Source of the DNA: Rhodobiaceae bacterium
Lineage (GTDB): Bacteria > Pseudomonadota > Alphaproteobacteria > RS24
NCBI GenBank assembly: GCA_024645085.1
Contig: JAHEGN010000008.1
Span: forward strand, 36,818-95,758
Reading direction: 5' to 3'
DNA length: 58,941 nucleotides
Below, piece by piece: positions 1-10,439 of the stretch. The notes beneath the pieces were generated by a model, which was not told the origin of the DNA, ran no database searches, and was given only the letters and a program-made list of their open reading frames with translations. Every line of letters starts with the position of its first letter. The stretch's first letter is position 1. The position numbers were made by a program, and so were the translations under genes.

Positions 1-771
1 AAGATTGATTTGCCCAATACCGGCCGCCAACATGCCGGGCACGGCCAGCGCAAATACCGCTTTCACATCAGCCGTCCAGCGCGGCCATGCCAAGCGAAAC
101 CCCAAACCGGCGCGCCACACAGCAATAACGACAAAAGCCAATTGCGCGAAACCAGAAACCACCACGCCCCAAATGATATAGTCAATTGCCAGACCCTGAA
201 AAACCACCGCCATGGCCATCGCCAAAATCAACAAAATATTCAGCAATAGGGGAGCAAAGGCGGCAGCGAAAAACCGTCCGGTGGCATTTAACATGGCGGC
301 AAATAAAGCCATCAGCGACATGAAAATCAAATAGGGAAAACTGATCCGCGCATAATAAACCGCAAGGTCAAATTTTTCTGGCGCGCCGACCATGCCTTGG
401 GCAATCGCCATCACCAGACCGGGCATGAAAATTTGCGCCAATAGGGTGAAAACAACCACCGCCGTCAATAAAACCGAACACACACGGGCGGCAAATTGAA
501 TGGCGGCTGGGGTGCCGTTGGTTTCTATTTGCTGCGAAAATAACGGCACAAAGGCGGCGCTAAAAGCCCCCTCGGCAAATAGCCGGCGAAACAAATTCGG
601 CAGCCGGAAAGCAATGACGAAAATCTCGCTAAATGGCCCAGCGCCCAAAAGAGCGGCAAGAAAAATATCCCGCCCAAAGCCGGTAATGCGGCTGGCCATG
701 GTCGATAGGCCGACAATTAAAGCGGTGGACAGCAATCGCGACCGTGGCGCTGGCTTGTCTGATGCGCTCAT
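1..771 (-). CDS. murJ: Lipid II flippase MurJ (MviN), N-terminal part, cut by window edge
   Basis: An open frame runs from an ATG at 771 leftwards off the window, so 257 codons are visible and the C-terminus is missing. It reads as the MurJ/MviN family of polytopic membrane flippases that export the peptidoglycan precursor lipid II. The N-terminal hallmark is clear: a RITGFGRD segment followed by FRLPNLFRRLFAEGAFS and FVPLFSQ, then alternating hydrophobic helices. The start lies three bases after the glnD stop on the same strand, so the two are probably co-transcribed and translationally linked. The glnD-murJ neighbourhood is common in alphaproteobacteria. Identity is confident; topology and length cannot be judged here. 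Confidence 0.93.
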   Translation of the reverse strand, partial: MSASDKPAPRSRLLSTALIVGLSTMASRITGFGRDIFLAALLGAGPFSEIFVIAFRLPNLFRRLFAEGAFSAAFVPLFSQQIETNGTPAAIQFAARVCSVLLTAVVVFTLLAQIFMPGLVMAIAQGMVGAPEKFDLAVYYARISFPYLIFMSLMALFAAMLNATGRFFAAAFAPLLLNILLILAMAMAVVFQGLAIDYIIWGVVVSGFAQLAFVVIAVWRAGLGFRLAWPRWTADVKAVFALAVPGMLAAGIGQINL

Positions 772-774
772 CGC

Positions 775-3609
775 CTAACCCGCTTTTCTCGCCGCCGCCG
801 ACGACGGGCGTCGTGGCTTGGCAGATTTCACCGGATCGCTAATGGTGAGTAAGAGCGCTTCAGTGACCGCCTCGCGCTTGGCCTTGCTGGCAATTTTGCC
901 GCCGGTCAAATCATGGGCATAAAACGCATCCACCGCGCGCTCGCCAAAAGTGGCGATACGAGCGGCTGACACTGAAACGTTTTTTTCAACAAAAGTGCGG
1001 GCCAATGCATATAAAAGGCCGGGCCGGTCGAGGCCGCTGACTTCTATCACGGTAGCGTCGTCTGACAGGTCATTGCGCAAATCAACCTCTGGCGCCAAAT
1101 CAAAGGCTTCAATTTGTTTATTGCGGCGGCCCTGCGGCAAATGCTCTGGCGGTGCAATGGAGCCATTCATCACCCCCAGCAGGGTGTTTTTGAAGCGCTC
1201 GACCTGCGCGGCTTCGAGTGGCCCTGACCGGTCGGGTCTTTTGACATGCAGCGCATCTATCGCCAAACCATCTTGGGTGGTTGAAATGCGCGCGTCGAGA
1301 ATGCTCAGCTCAGCCACCGCACAGGCGCCGGTGATGCGCGCAAACAAGCCGGGGTGGTCTTGCGCAATAAAGGTGACTTCCGAACAATCGCGCATCGGAT
1401 CGGGCGAAACATCAAGCATGAAAGATTGGTCGCCCATTTCTTCAATCATGGCGGCATGGCGCAATTGTGACTCAACCGAAAAGCCCACCCAATAGGCTGG
1501 CAAATGGCGCGCCACATAGGCGTCATATTTTTGTGCCGACCAACCGCCGGCATGCGCCATGACAAAAGCCTGTTTGGCGGCATCGGCGCGTTCAGCCAAT
1601 TGCGCGCCATAGCCCATGCCATTGAGCGTCGCCTTGGCGCCGTCATAAAGCTCGCGCAACAGCTGCGCCTTCCAGCCGTTAAACACGCCGGGGCCAACGG
1701 CTTTAATGTCGACCTCGGTCAGAATAAACAAATGTTCCAAACGCTCCGTCGTACCGACGCTGGCAGTGAAATCTTCGATTGTCCGCGGGTCGGATAAATC
1801 GCGTCTTTGGGCCACATCACTCATCACCAAATGTTCGCGCACCAGCCATTCGGTGAGCCGCGTCTCAGCTTTGCTGAAACCCAATCGTGGGCCCAATGTG
1901 CGGGCAATACGAGCGCCCGCAACCGAATGGTCCTCTGGTCGCCCCTTGGCGATATCGTGCAACAGCGTCGCCAAATATAAAACCCGCCGATTGACTTTGC
2001 CGGTTTTCATCAGCTCATAGGCCAGTGGATGAGCTTCAGCTTGGGCGCCGCTTTCAATCTCGCGCAGCAGACCAATGGCCCGCAGCAAATGCTCATCAGC
2101 CGTATAATGGTGATACATATTAAACTGCATAAGCGCCACGATACGGCCGAAGTCTGGTATGAAACGCCCCAAAACGCCAGCCTCATTCATCCGCCGCAGC
2201 GTCCGCTCTGGGTTTTTGCGCGAGGTAAGAATTTCCAAAAATAAAATATTGGCCTGCTCATTGGCGCGCAGGTCTTTATTGACGAATTTCACCGCCCGAG
2301 TAATGGCGCGCATGGTGTCGGGGTGAATATTGAGGTTAAATTTATCGGCCAAATGGAAAACCCGAATAAGGTTCACCGGATCTTTTTCAAAACAATCTTC
2401 ATCGGTCATGGTCAGGCGGCCACCACCAAACAGAAAGCCATCGACTTTTTTATTGCGTCGGAAAATTGCTGGTAGGCGCACGCGGCTTGGCGGTTTTTTC
2501 TGCTGCTCTTCGAGAGAGGCGCAGAAAATAGCCGTCAAATCGCCAATGTTTTTGGCCACTAAAAAATACCGGCGCATGAATTTTTCCACCGACTTCATGC
2601 CCGCGCTATCATCGGCTTCAAAATGGGCCGATAATGGTTTTTGAACATCAAAGCTCAAACGCTCTTCGGCGCGGCCAGTCATGAAATGCAAATGGCAGCG
2701 CACCTCCCAAAGGAAATGATCGCAGCGACGGAACAGCCGCAATTCGGCTGGCGTCAACACGTCTAAGGCGACCAATTCATTGAGCTCGTCAATTTGATAA
2801 CTATAGCGGGCAATCCAAAACAAAGTGTTCAAATCGCGCAAACCGCCTTTGCTCTCTTTCAAATTCGGCTCAACCAAATAGCGCGATTGGCCCGCCCGCA
2901 AATGCCGCGCGTCGCGCTCGGCCAATTTGGCGGTGACAAATTCAGGGGCGCTATTGGCGACAATTTTTTCAGAAAACTTTTCTTTAAACTCAAGGTAAAG
3001 CGCAGCTGAGCCCCAGAGGAAACGCTTTTCCAACATCGCCGTGCGAATGGTGAAATCCTGCTCGGCTTGAACTAAGCAATCGGCGATTGTGCGCGTTGCG
3101 TGACCAACTTTCAGCCCCAAATCCCACAACATATAAAGCATGAGCTCGACAAAACTCTCAGAGGCGGCGTTGCGCTTATAGGGTAGCAGAAACAGTAAAT
3201 CGATATCTGAACTGGGCGCCAAACGGCCACGGCCGTAGCCACCGACGGCGAGAACAGTGACCTTTTCAGCCTCGGTCGGGTTCGACAAATAAAGCACATC
3301 GGTTTCAATATAGGCGGCCAAAGCACGCAATAAATCATCTTGCAGGGATGACAAATATTCGGCGCATTGCGCACCCTTGAGGGTTTTATTTTCGAGCCCT
3401 TGGCGGGCTTCGGCGCGACCTTGGGCGAGGAATTTTTTCAGCGCTTCCAACACCGCCAATCGCTTTTGATTGTCATCGCCATCAGATTGTGCGGCGGCGG
3501 CGCGCAGGCACGCCAATAAGTCGCCCTCGCGCCGCGTGGCGGATCGCGACGATAGCTTTTTTTCAAGCACGGCATGAGTGGATTTGGCGGTGGGTTTGGC
3601 GGCGGCCAT
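775..3609 (-). CDS. glnD: Bifunctional uridylyltransferase/uridylyl-removing enzyme GlnD
   Basis: This 944-residue protein is the PII-protein uridylyltransferase that senses glutamine and modifies GlnB/GlnK. Visible domains in order: a nucleotidyltransferase domain with GGYGRGRLAPSSDIDLL near residues 122-138 (the D-x-D metal ligands are present), a linker helical domain, an HD hydrolase domain with LLHDIAKGRPEDHS near residue 550 for deuridylylation, and two C-terminal ACT domains (about 730-810 and 840-920) that bind glutamine. Length matches the family (about 890-950). It lies between mutS upstream and murJ downstream on the same strand, 68 bp after mutS. The N-terminal 40 residues are low-complexity, so the exact start is less certain than the identity. 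Confidence 0.97.
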   Translation of the reverse strand: MAAAKPTAKSTHAVLEKKLSSRSATRREGDLLACLRAAAAQSDGDDNQKRLAVLEALKKFLAQGRAEARQGLENKTLKGAQCAEYLSSLQDDLLRALAAYIETDVLYLSNPTEAEKVTVLAVGGYGRGRLAPSSDIDLLFLLPYKRNAASESFVELMLYMLWDLGLKVGHATRTIADCLVQAEQDFTIRTAMLEKRFLWGSAALYLEFKEKFSEKIVANSAPEFVTAKLAERDARHLRAGQSRYLVEPNLKESKGGLRDLNTLFWIARYSYQIDELNELVALDVLTPAELRLFRRCDHFLWEVRCHLHFMTGRAEERLSFDVQKPLSAHFEADDSAGMKSVEKFMRRYFLVAKNIGDLTAIFCASLEEQQKKPPSRVRLPAIFRRNKKVDGFLFGGGRLTMTDEDCFEKDPVNLIRVFHLADKFNLNIHPDTMRAITRAVKFVNKDLRANEQANILFLEILTSRKNPERTLRRMNEAGVLGRFIPDFGRIVALMQFNMYHHYTADEHLLRAIGLLREIESGAQAEAHPLAYELMKTGKVNRRVLYLATLLHDIAKGRPEDHSVAGARIARTLGPRLGFSKAETRLTEWLVREHLVMSDVAQRRDLSDPRTIEDFTASVGTTERLEHLFILTEVDIKAVGPGVFNGWKAQLLRELYDGAKATLNGMGYGAQLAERADAAKQAFVMAHAGGWSAQKYDAYVARHLPAYWVGFSVESQLRHAAMIEEMGDQSFMLDVSPDPMRDCSEVTFIAQDHPGLFARITGACAVAELSILDARISTTQDGLAIDALHVKRPDRSGPLEAAQVERFKNTLLGVMNGSIAPPEHLPQGRRNKQIEAFDLAPEVDLRNDLSDDATVIEVSGLDRPGLLYALARTFVEKNVSVSAARIATFGERAVDAFYAHDLTGGKIASKAKREAVTEALLLTISDPVKSAKPRRPSSAAARKAG

Positions 3610-3677
3610 AAATTAACTCCAAGGCAAGGATGTTGCGACTTATCTATATCACAAACAAAGGCGAAATTGCGACACAG

Positions 3678-6350
3678 CTAAACAAGATCTTTCAGCCGGT
3701 ATAGCCAGTCCAACGCCTCACGCGGACTGAGCCTATCGGGCTCAACTGTCGCCAAGGCCTCGCGCAAATGATCGCTGTCTGGCGCAGTGATGGCTTGTGC
3801 CGCAAATAACGGCAGGCCGTCCAAGGCTGGCACCATATCATGGGCCGCGCGGCTTTCTTCCAGAACCGCCAGAACCGCGCGGGCGCGCTCAATCACCGCA
3901 TCGGGCAGACCGGCCAATTGCGCCACATGAATGCCGTAAGAGCGGTCAGCGGCGCCGCGCCCGACCTCGTGCAAAAACACCAATTGGCCGTCGTGCTCGC
4001 GCACCATCATTGAAGCATTGGACAGCCCATCAAGGCGCTCGGCCAGACCGGTTAGCTCATGATAATGAGTGGCGAAAAGCGTGCGGCAGCCAGACCCGTC
4101 GTGCAAAAACTCCACCGCCGCCCAAGCAATTGACAGGCCGTCAAAGGTCGCTGTGCCACGGCCGATTTCATCCAGAATAACCAGCGCGCGCGGGCCAGCT
4201 TGGTTCAAAATCGCCGCCGTCTCGACCATTTCAACCATGAATGTTGACCGCCCACGGGCCAAGTCATCGGCCGCACCGACACGGCTAAACACCCGATCCA
4301 CCAAACCAATATGAGCCTTTTGCGCCGGCACAAAACTGCCGATTTGCGCCAAAATCGTAATCAGCGCATTCTGCCGCAAATAGGTTGATTTACCGGCCAT
4401 ATTGGGGCCGGTTAATAAGGTCAGCCGCGGCGCCGTTTTGGCGGTAGCATCAAGGCTGCAATCATTGGCGATAAAGCGCCCGCTATGGTCGCTGAGCAGC
4501 GCCGCTTCCACCACCGGATGGCGCCCGCCCGTCACCTCAAAAACCAAACTATCGTCAACCAGCGGAGCCACCCAATTTCGCTCAATCGCCAATTCAGCCA
4601 AACCAGCGGCGACATCAAGCGCCGCCAGCGCTGCCGCGCAATCGCTAATGGCATTGCTGGCCGCCGCGATTTGCTGGCACAGAGCAGCGAAAATTTCCAA
4701 TTCCAAAGCCAAAGCGGTTTCACCAGCGCGGCTGATTTCGCCAGCCAGTTCTGACAATTCAGCGGTGGAAAACCTTACGGCGCCGGCCAGCGTCTGGCGG
4801 TGAATGAAACGCGCTTGATGCGGCGGTGACATCAGCGTGTCGCCATGCTGGGCCGGCACATCAATGTGATAGCCAAGCACACCATTATATTTAATTTTCA
4901 GCGCTTTGACGCCCGTCTCATCGGCATATTTTTGTTGCAAACCGGCAATCACCCGTCGGCTTTCGTCGCGCATTTGCCGCGCTTGATCAAGGCCGGCATG
5001 ATAGCCCTCGCAAACAAAGCCGCCATCGCGCGCCAGCATCGCCGGTTGCTCAACCAAGGCCGCTTGCAAGGTTTCGATTAAATGGTCAATGGCCGACACA
5101 TCATGCGCCAATTGCACCATATATTGGGCCAGCTCGGCCGGTATGTCGTCAAAGCTGAGCAGCAGCCCATGCAGGCGACGCGCCGCTTCTAAGCCGCGCC
5201 CAATGGCCTGCATGTCGCGCGGGCCGCCGCGCTGCATGGCCAAGCGCGACAGCGCCCGCACCATATCGGGGGCGGCTTTCAAACTGGCGCGCAGATCATG
5301 GCGCAGATTGGACTGGGCGGTAAAAAATGCCACCGAGGCCAGACGCTGGGCAATGGCCGCCACATCGGTCAGCGGGGCCGATAATCTTTGCCCCAAAAGC
5401 CGTCCGCCAGCCGCCGTCACCGTCAGATCAATGGTGTGCATTAAACTGCCCTTAGCCTCGCCAGCCAGCGTGCGGGTTAATTCCAAATTGGCCCGCGTCG
5501 CCGCATCAATGCCCATATAGGCGCTAGTGTTTTCAAGCAGCGGCGGCGATAGGCGTGGCATGTTTTCGAGCTGAGTGCGTTGCATATAGGCCAGCAAAAT
5601 GCCGCAAGCGAGAAGTTCAGCCCGCCCCAAATCACCAAAGCCGTCAGCGCTTTGCACCTGATAATAATCGCGCAATAGCTGGCTAGCGGCCTGCGAGGAC
5701 ATATCTTCGACCGGCGCTATCACCGCCGCATTCTGCATGGATAATGTCTCGTGAAGATGCGCCGCCATGTGGCTGGGTTGCAAAATTTCTCGCGGCGCCA
5801 AACGCGCCATCAGGGCCGCAAGCCCAGCCGCATGGGTGGCGGTGACGCCAAATTCACCGGTCGACATATCGAGCCAGGCAGCGGCCATTTCTTCGCCAAC
5901 CATAGCGGCGGTGGCCAAGTAATTATGTTCGCGGGCATCAAGCAGCGCCTCCTCACTAAGCGTGCCAGGTGTCACCAAACGCACCACTTCGCGGCGCACG
6001 ACAGATTTTGAGCCGCGCTTTTTGGCTTCTGCGGGGTCTTCGGTCTGCTCACAAATGGCGACACGAAAGCCTTTGCGAATGAGCTTTTCTAAATAGCCCT
6101 CAGAGGCATGATATGGCACGCCGCACATGGGGATGTTGTCGCCCAAATGCTTGCCGCGATGGGTCAGGGTAATGTCGAGGGCGGCGGCGGCGGCGACCGC
6201 GTCATCAAAAAATAATTCGTAAAAATCGCCCATGCGATAAAACAAAAGGGCATCGGGATAATGCGCTTTTATTTCCAAAAACTGCGCCATCATTGGCGTT
6301 GGTTTTGGCACGTCCTGCGCATTGGGTGGGGCGGTGTTTGATGACTGCAT
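3678..6350 (-). CDS. mutS: DNA mismatch repair protein MutS
   Basis: MutS recognises base mismatches and small loops and recruits MutL. The N-terminal mismatch-binding motif GDFYELFF lies near residue 45. The ATPase shows Walker [10 protein letters not shown] near 650 and Walker [13 protein letters not shown] near 730, followed by the FATHYHEL segment. The ATG at 6350 gives 890 residues. An in-frame GTG at 6371 would add seven residues but has no better ribosome site. A later Met-Met pair just before AQFLEIK is a third option, so the start is only moderately certain. The gene heads a likely mutS-glnD-murJ transcript and is divergent from maeB. Confidence 0.96.
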   Translation of the reverse strand: MQSSNTAPPNAQDVPKPTPMMAQFLEIKAHYPDALLFYRMGDFYELFFDDAVAAAAALDITLTHRGKHLGDNIPMCGVPYHASEGYLEKLIRKGFRVAICEQTEDPAEAKKRGSKSVVRREVVRLVTPGTLSEEALLDAREHNYLATAAMVGEEMAAAWLDMSTGEFGVTATHAAGLAALMARLAPREILQPSHMAAHLHETLSMQNAAVIAPVEDMSSQAASQLLRDYYQVQSADGFGDLGRAELLACGILLAYMQRTQLENMPRLSPPLLENTSAYMGIDAATRANLELTRTLAGEAKGSLMHTIDLTVTAAGGRLLGQRLSAPLTDVAAIAQRLASVAFFTAQSNLRHDLRASLKAAPDMVRALSRLAMQRGGPRDMQAIGRGLEAARRLHGLLLSFDDIPAELAQYMVQLAHDVSAIDHLIETLQAALVEQPAMLARDGGFVCEGYHAGLDQARQMRDESRRVIAGLQQKYADETGVKALKIKYNGVLGYHIDVPAQHGDTLMSPPHQARFIHRQTLAGAVRFSTAELSELAGEISRAGETALALELEIFAALCQQIAAASNAISDCAAALAALDVAAGLAELAIERNWVAPLVDDSLVFEVTGGRHPVVEAALLSDHSGRFIANDCSLDATAKTAPRLTLLTGPNMAGKSTYLRQNALITILAQIGSFVPAQKAHIGLVDRVFSRVGAADDLARGRSTFMVEMVETAAILNQAGPRALVILDEIGRGTATFDGLSIAWAAVEFLHDGSGCRTLFATHYHELTGLAERLDGLSNASMMVREHDGQLVFLHEVGRGAADRSYGIHVAQLAGLPDAVIERARAVLAVLEESRAAHDMVPALDGLPLFAAQAITAPDSDHLREALATVEPDRLSPREALDWLYRLKDLV

Positions 6351-6491
6351 GGCGCCATTGTAGCAGAGCACGGGATGGAAAGAAGCCTTAAGACGCGCGA
6401 AATAACAAAAAGGTGTTGAATTTTCTTACGTTTTTGGCTTCGCTTGTTCTTGTTTTCCAGCCGTGAAAGCCCTACAACATGAGACCAATCT

Positions 6492-6503
6492 GGGCGCGCG
6501 CCC
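6492..6503. promoter_or_regulatory. 12-bp perfect GC palindrome in the mutS/maeB divergent region
   Basis: GGGCGCGCGCCC is a perfect palindrome about 75 bp upstream of maeB and 140 bp upstream of mutS. It is the most structured element in this intergenic region of roughly 225 bp, which otherwise shows no RNA gene. It could be an operator or a leader hairpin. No function is demonstrated by sequence alone. Confidence 0.3.
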
Positions 6504-6576
6504 GAAATTATAAGTAGGCCTGTCGATTTGACCAGCCTGTGAACCAAAACCGGCCTTAGGGCCACGAGGTAAGTCT

Positions 6577-8844
6577 ATGAGCGATAAAGAAAAAAGCTTC
6601 ACCGATCAGGAAGCCCTGCGATTCCATACGCGCGGAAAGCCCGGCAAGTTGGAAATTACCCCAACCAAGCCAATGGCCACCCAGCGCGACCTTTCGCTTG
6701 CTTATTCGCCAGGCGTTGCGGTGCCAGTGAAAGTCATCGCCGAAAATCCTGACGCCTCATATGATTATACCTCGCGCGGCAATATGGTTGCGGTTATCTC
6801 CAATGGCACGGCTATTCTGGGGCTCGGGAATTTGGGCGCCTTGGCCTCTAAGCCGGTTATGGAGGGCAAGGCGGTATTGTTCAAACGCTTCGCCGATGTC
6901 GATTCAATCGACCTTGAGATTGATACGGAAGACCCGACTGAATTCATCAATGCGGTTAAATATTTGGGCCCGTCTTTTGGCGGCATTAATCTGGAAGATA
7001 TTAAAGCGCCAGATTGCTTCATCATTGAGCAGCAATTGCGCGAGATGATGGATATTCCGGTTTTCCATGATGACCAGCACGGCACAGCAATTATTTGCGC
7101 CGCTGGCCTGATCAATGCGCTGCATCTCACTGGCCGCGACATCAAAGATGTTAAAATTGCCGTCAATGGCGCCGGCTCGGCGGGTATTGCGTGTCTTGAG
7201 CTGATTAAAGCCATGGGGCTGCCATCTGAAAACGCCATTTTATGCGACACCAAAGGTGTCATTTATCAGGGCCGCAAAGACGGCATGAACCAATGGAAGT
7301 CGGCCCATGCCGTCAAAACCAAGGCCCGCACTTTGGCTGATGCAATGAAGGGCGCAGACGTATTTTTGGGTCTGTCGGTTAAGGGCGCGGTCGATGCCGA
7401 TATGATTGCCAGCATGGCCGACAATCCAATTATTTTCGCCATGGCCAATCCAGACCCGGAAATCACGCCCGAAGAAGTGGCGGCCATTCGCGATGATGCG
7501 ATTATGGCGACCGGCCGGTCGGATTATCCCAATCAGGTGAATAATGTTTTGGGCTTTCCATATATTTTCCGCGGCGCCCTCGATGTGCGCGCTCGCACCA
7601 TTAATGATGAAATGAAAATTGCCTGCGCCGAAGCGCTCGCCATGCTGGCGCGTGAAGATGTGCCCGATGAAGTGGCCGCCGCCTATCAGGGTGAACGCCC
7701 ACGGTTTGGCCCACGCTATATTATTCCAGTGCCGTTTGACCCGCGTTTGATTTGCGATATTCCGGCTGCCGTCGCCCGCGCTGCTATGGATAGCGGCGTT
7801 GCCCGGGCGCCGATTGTGGATATGGAAGCCTATCACCAGCGGCTGAAAGCGCGCCTCGACCCAACCGCCAGCTCGCTGCAAATCATCATGAATAAGTCGA
7901 AACAAAACGGCAAACGGATGATTTTTGCCGAAGGCGAGCAAGAGCAAGTTATTCGCGCCGCTATTGCCTATAAAGACTTGGGGCTGGGCGAGCCAATTCT
8001 CATTGGCACAGAAGATATTGTGCGCGCCAATATGATTGAGCTGGGGCTGGAAGAGCGCACCGATATTGAAATCCGCGACACGCGCACCTCACCGCAGATT
8101 CAGGAATATTCGAACTTTTTGTTTGAGAAACTGCAGCGGCGGGGACGCTTGCACCGCGATTGCGAACGTCTGGTCAGCAATGACCGTAATATTTTTGGCG
8201 CTTGTGCGATTGAACGCGGCGATGCTGACGCCATGGTCACCGGTGTCACGCGCAGCTATTCCATCACCCTCGAAGAAGTCTCGCAGGTCATCAATCCGCT
8301 GCCCAATCATCGGGTCATGGGGCTTTCCATGCTGGTGGTACGCGGGCGCACGGTTTTGGTTGCCGACACCAATGTTATCGACATGCCAAGCGCCGAGGAA
8401 TTAGCTGATATTGCGTGTCAAAGTGCGGCTGCTGCGCGGGCGCTGGGCCATGAGCCGCGCGTCGCCATGCTGGCCTATTCGACTTTTGGTCATCCTGAGG
8501 GTGACCGCTCTGTGTTTGTCCGCGAGGCGGTTAAAATTCTTGACGCGCGCGGTGTCGATTTTGAGTATGAAGGCGAAATGGCGGCCGATGTGGCGCTCAA
8601 TCGCGAGGCCATGAAGCGCTATCCGTTCTGTCGTCTGACGGAACCCGCCAATATTCTTATCATGCCAGCCATTCACTCGGCCTCAATCTCAACCAAAATG
8701 TTGGAGGAGTTGGGCGGCGCGACACTGATTGGCCCGATTCTCATCGGCCTTGAAAAGCCCGTGCAGATTGCCCGTATCGGCGCCACCGCCACGGAAGTGT
8801 TAAACATGGCCGCCATTGCCGCCTATGGGCTAGAAAAAATCTAG
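6577..8844 (+). CDS. maeB: NADP-dependent malic enzyme with C-terminal phosphotransacetylase-like domain
   Basis: The protein decarboxylates malate to pyruvate with NAD(P) reduction, linking the TCA cycle to acetyl-CoA supply. Its 755 residues match the two-domain MaeB/Tme type. The malic enzyme half (to about 430) has SLAYSPGVAVPV near 43, DDQHGTAIICAAG near 164 and the nucleotide-binding NGAGSAGIACLEL near 196. The C-terminal half resembles phosphate acetyltransferase, which in studied homologues is regulatory (acetyl-CoA sensing) rather than catalytic. The ATG at 6577 is preceded by a GAGGT ribosome site. The gene abuts the stop of convergent comM with no spacer. Confidence 0.96.
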   Translation: MSDKEKSFTDQEALRFHTRGKPGKLEITPTKPMATQRDLSLAYSPGVAVPVKVIAENPDASYDYTSRGNMVAVISNGTAILGLGNLGALASKPVMEGKAVLFKRFADVDSIDLEIDTEDPTEFINAVKYLGPSFGGINLEDIKAPDCFIIEQQLREMMDIPVFHDDQHGTAIICAAGLINALHLTGRDIKDVKIAVNGAGSAGIACLELIKAMGLPSENAILCDTKGVIYQGRKDGMNQWKSAHAVKTKARTLADAMKGADVFLGLSVKGAVDADMIASMADNPIIFAMANPDPEITPEEVAAIRDDAIMATGRSDYPNQVNNVLGFPYIFRGALDVRARTINDEMKIACAEALAMLAREDVPDEVAAAYQGERPRFGPRYIIPVPFDPRLICDIPAAVARAAMDSGVARAPIVDMEAYHQRLKARLDPTASSLQIIMNKSKQNGKRMIFAEGEQEQVIRAAIAYKDLGLGEPILIGTEDIVRANMIELGLEERTDIEIRDTRTSPQIQEYSNFLFEKLQRRGRLHRDCERLVSNDRNIFGACAIERGDADAMVTGVTRSYSITLEEVSQVINPLPNHRVMGLSMLVVRGRTVLVADTNVIDMPSAEELADIACQSAAAARALGHEPRVAMLAYSTFGHPEGDRSVFVREAVKILDARGVDFEYEGEMAADVALNREAMKRYPFCRLTEPANILIMPAIHSASISTKMLEELGGATLIGPILIGLEKPVQIARIGATATEVLNMAAIAAYGLEKI

Positions 8845-10365
8845 TCAAGCGCTGGCCTGAACGCTGGCCAGACGGCGCCATACTGTGGCTGTGGCAATAT
8901 CGCTTTCACCGGGACCATCGCGTCCGGCCAAATCCGCCAGGGTGAGGGCGACGCGCAAAATTCGATTAAACCCGCGCGCCGTCATATGACGATCGTCGAT
9001 TAAATGGTCGAGAATTTTCTGCCCCGCCGCATCGGGCTTGGACAAGGCGCGCAATCGGTCGCCGTCGAGTTGCGCATTGAGGCAATCCTGCCGCTCGATT
9101 TGCCTTTGCCGGGCATCGAGCACGCGCGCGGCAATCGGCGCACTGGCCTCACCGGCTTCACCGGTAATCATTTTATCAAGCCGTACCGGCGGCACATCAA
9201 TGCGAATGTCAAAGCGATCGAGCAGCGGCCCCGACAGGCGCGACAAATATTCCTTCCGACAAATTGGCAGCCGATGGCAGGCCAGCTCGGTGTCATCAGC
9301 ATGGCCACAGCGGCATGGGTTCATGGCGGCGACCAATTGAAAGCGCGCCTGATAATGCACATGCGCCTCAGCCCGCGCCACTTCTACGCGACCGGTTTCA
9401 ATCGGCTGGCGCAACGCATCTAAGGCTTGGCGCGAAAACTCTGGCAATTCATCAAGAAACAACACGCCGCAATGCGCCAGCGAAATTTCGCCCGGCTTGG
9501 CATTGCGACCACCGCCAATCAAAGCGGCCATGCTGGCCGAGTGATGCGGTGCCCGAAAGGGTCGTTGATGCGCCATGCGCACGCCACCGCGTCGGCTCGA
9601 CAGGCTTTCAATAATGCTAATCTCAAGCCGCTCTTCCGCCGTCAGTGCGGGCAATAGGCTGGGCAGGCGCGCCGCCAACATTGACTTGCCAGCGCCCGGC
9701 GGACCGTTCATTAAAAAATTATGGCCTCCGGCCGCTGTCACCTCCAAGGCCAAACGCGATTGATGCTGCCCGCGAATATCGGCCATGTCAGGATAATCGG
9801 GTTGGCTTTGCGGTTGCTCGGTTCGCGGCGGCGGCAAAATTTGTGTGCCGCGCAAATGATTGACCGCTTGCAAAATATGCGGCGCGGCCACTATGCCCGG
9901 TTGCCCCGGCTGGCACAGGCCCGACCACGCCGCCTCACCACCACAGGCGGCCGGACAAACCAAACCCATTTGTTTTTGCAAGGCCGCCATCGCCGCCGGC
10001 AAGGCGCCGGGCACGCCAATACAGGCACCATCAAGCCCGAGCTCGCCCATGACCACAAAGCCATCAACCTCAAATTGCGCCAGTCCACCCATGGCGACAA
10101 TCAGACCAAGAGCAATCGGCAAATCATAATGACTACCCTCTTTCGGCATATCAGCCGGCGATAAATTAATGGTGATGCGGTCATAGGGCAGGGCGAGGCC
10201 GATAGCAGCCAGCGCCGCCCGCACGCGCTCTCGGCTTTCGGCCACAGATTTATCGGGCAGGCCGACAACGTTAAAGGCGTTTTGTCCCGGCGCCAAATGC
10301 ACTTGCACATCGACTGGCAAAGCATCGACACCGCTGAAGGCGATTGTTTGAATATGGGCAACCAT
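8845..10365 (-). CDS. comM: YifB/ComM-family Mg-chelatase-like AAA+ ATPase
   Basis: A 506-residue member of the YifB/ComM family. In competent bacteria ComM is a hexameric helicase that promotes branch migration during natural transformation. The role in this organism is inferred. The N-terminal Lon-like fold begins at the family-typical MVAHIQTIAFSGVDA, which fixes the start at ATG 10365 rather than 24 codons upstream. Walker A GPPGAGKSM lies near residue 220, followed by a Mg-chelatase-type AAA+ core. CGHADDTELACHR resembles the small cysteine cluster of the family. It is 74 bp downstream of gshB on the same strand, and its stop touches that of maeB. Confidence 0.93.
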   Translation of the reverse strand: MVAHIQTIAFSGVDALPVDVQVHLAPGQNAFNVVGLPDKSVAESRERVRAALAAIGLALPYDRITINLSPADMPKEGSHYDLPIALGLIVAMGGLAQFEVDGFVVMGELGLDGACIGVPGALPAAMAALQKQMGLVCPAACGGEAAWSGLCQPGQPGIVAAPHILQAVNHLRGTQILPPPRTEQPQSQPDYPDMADIRGQHQSRLALEVTAAGGHNFLMNGPPGAGKSMLAARLPSLLPALTAEERLEISIIESLSSRRGGVRMAHQRPFRAPHHSASMAALIGGGRNAKPGEISLAHCGVLFLDELPEFSRQALDALRQPIETGRVEVARAEAHVHYQARFQLVAAMNPCRCGHADDTELACHRLPICRKEYLSRLSGPLLDRFDIRIDVPPVRLDKMITGEAGEASAPIAARVLDARQRQIERQDCLNAQLDGDRLRALSKPDAAGQKILDHLIDDRHMTARGFNRILRVALTLADLAGRDGPGESDIATATVWRRLASVQASA

Positions 10366-10439
10366 CGTGTTGTTATTCTTGTTCTCGGTTTTGGTCTTGG
10401 TTCTAGCTTGGCGCGAAACTGCCGCGCCTGCAACCAAAA

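Noticed and set aside
950-1495. 181-codon open frame antisense to glnD
   Set aside because: Lies fully within the ACT domains of glnD and shows no recognisable protein features.
7240-7947. 235-codon open frame antisense to maeB
   Set aside because: It is a mirror of the maeB codons, with no family motif and no ribosome site, while maeB itself is unmistakable.
10366-10437. 24-codon N-terminal extension of comM
   Set aside because: The family starts at MVAHIQTIAF; the extension is low-complexity Lys/Thr/Asn and has no ribosome site.
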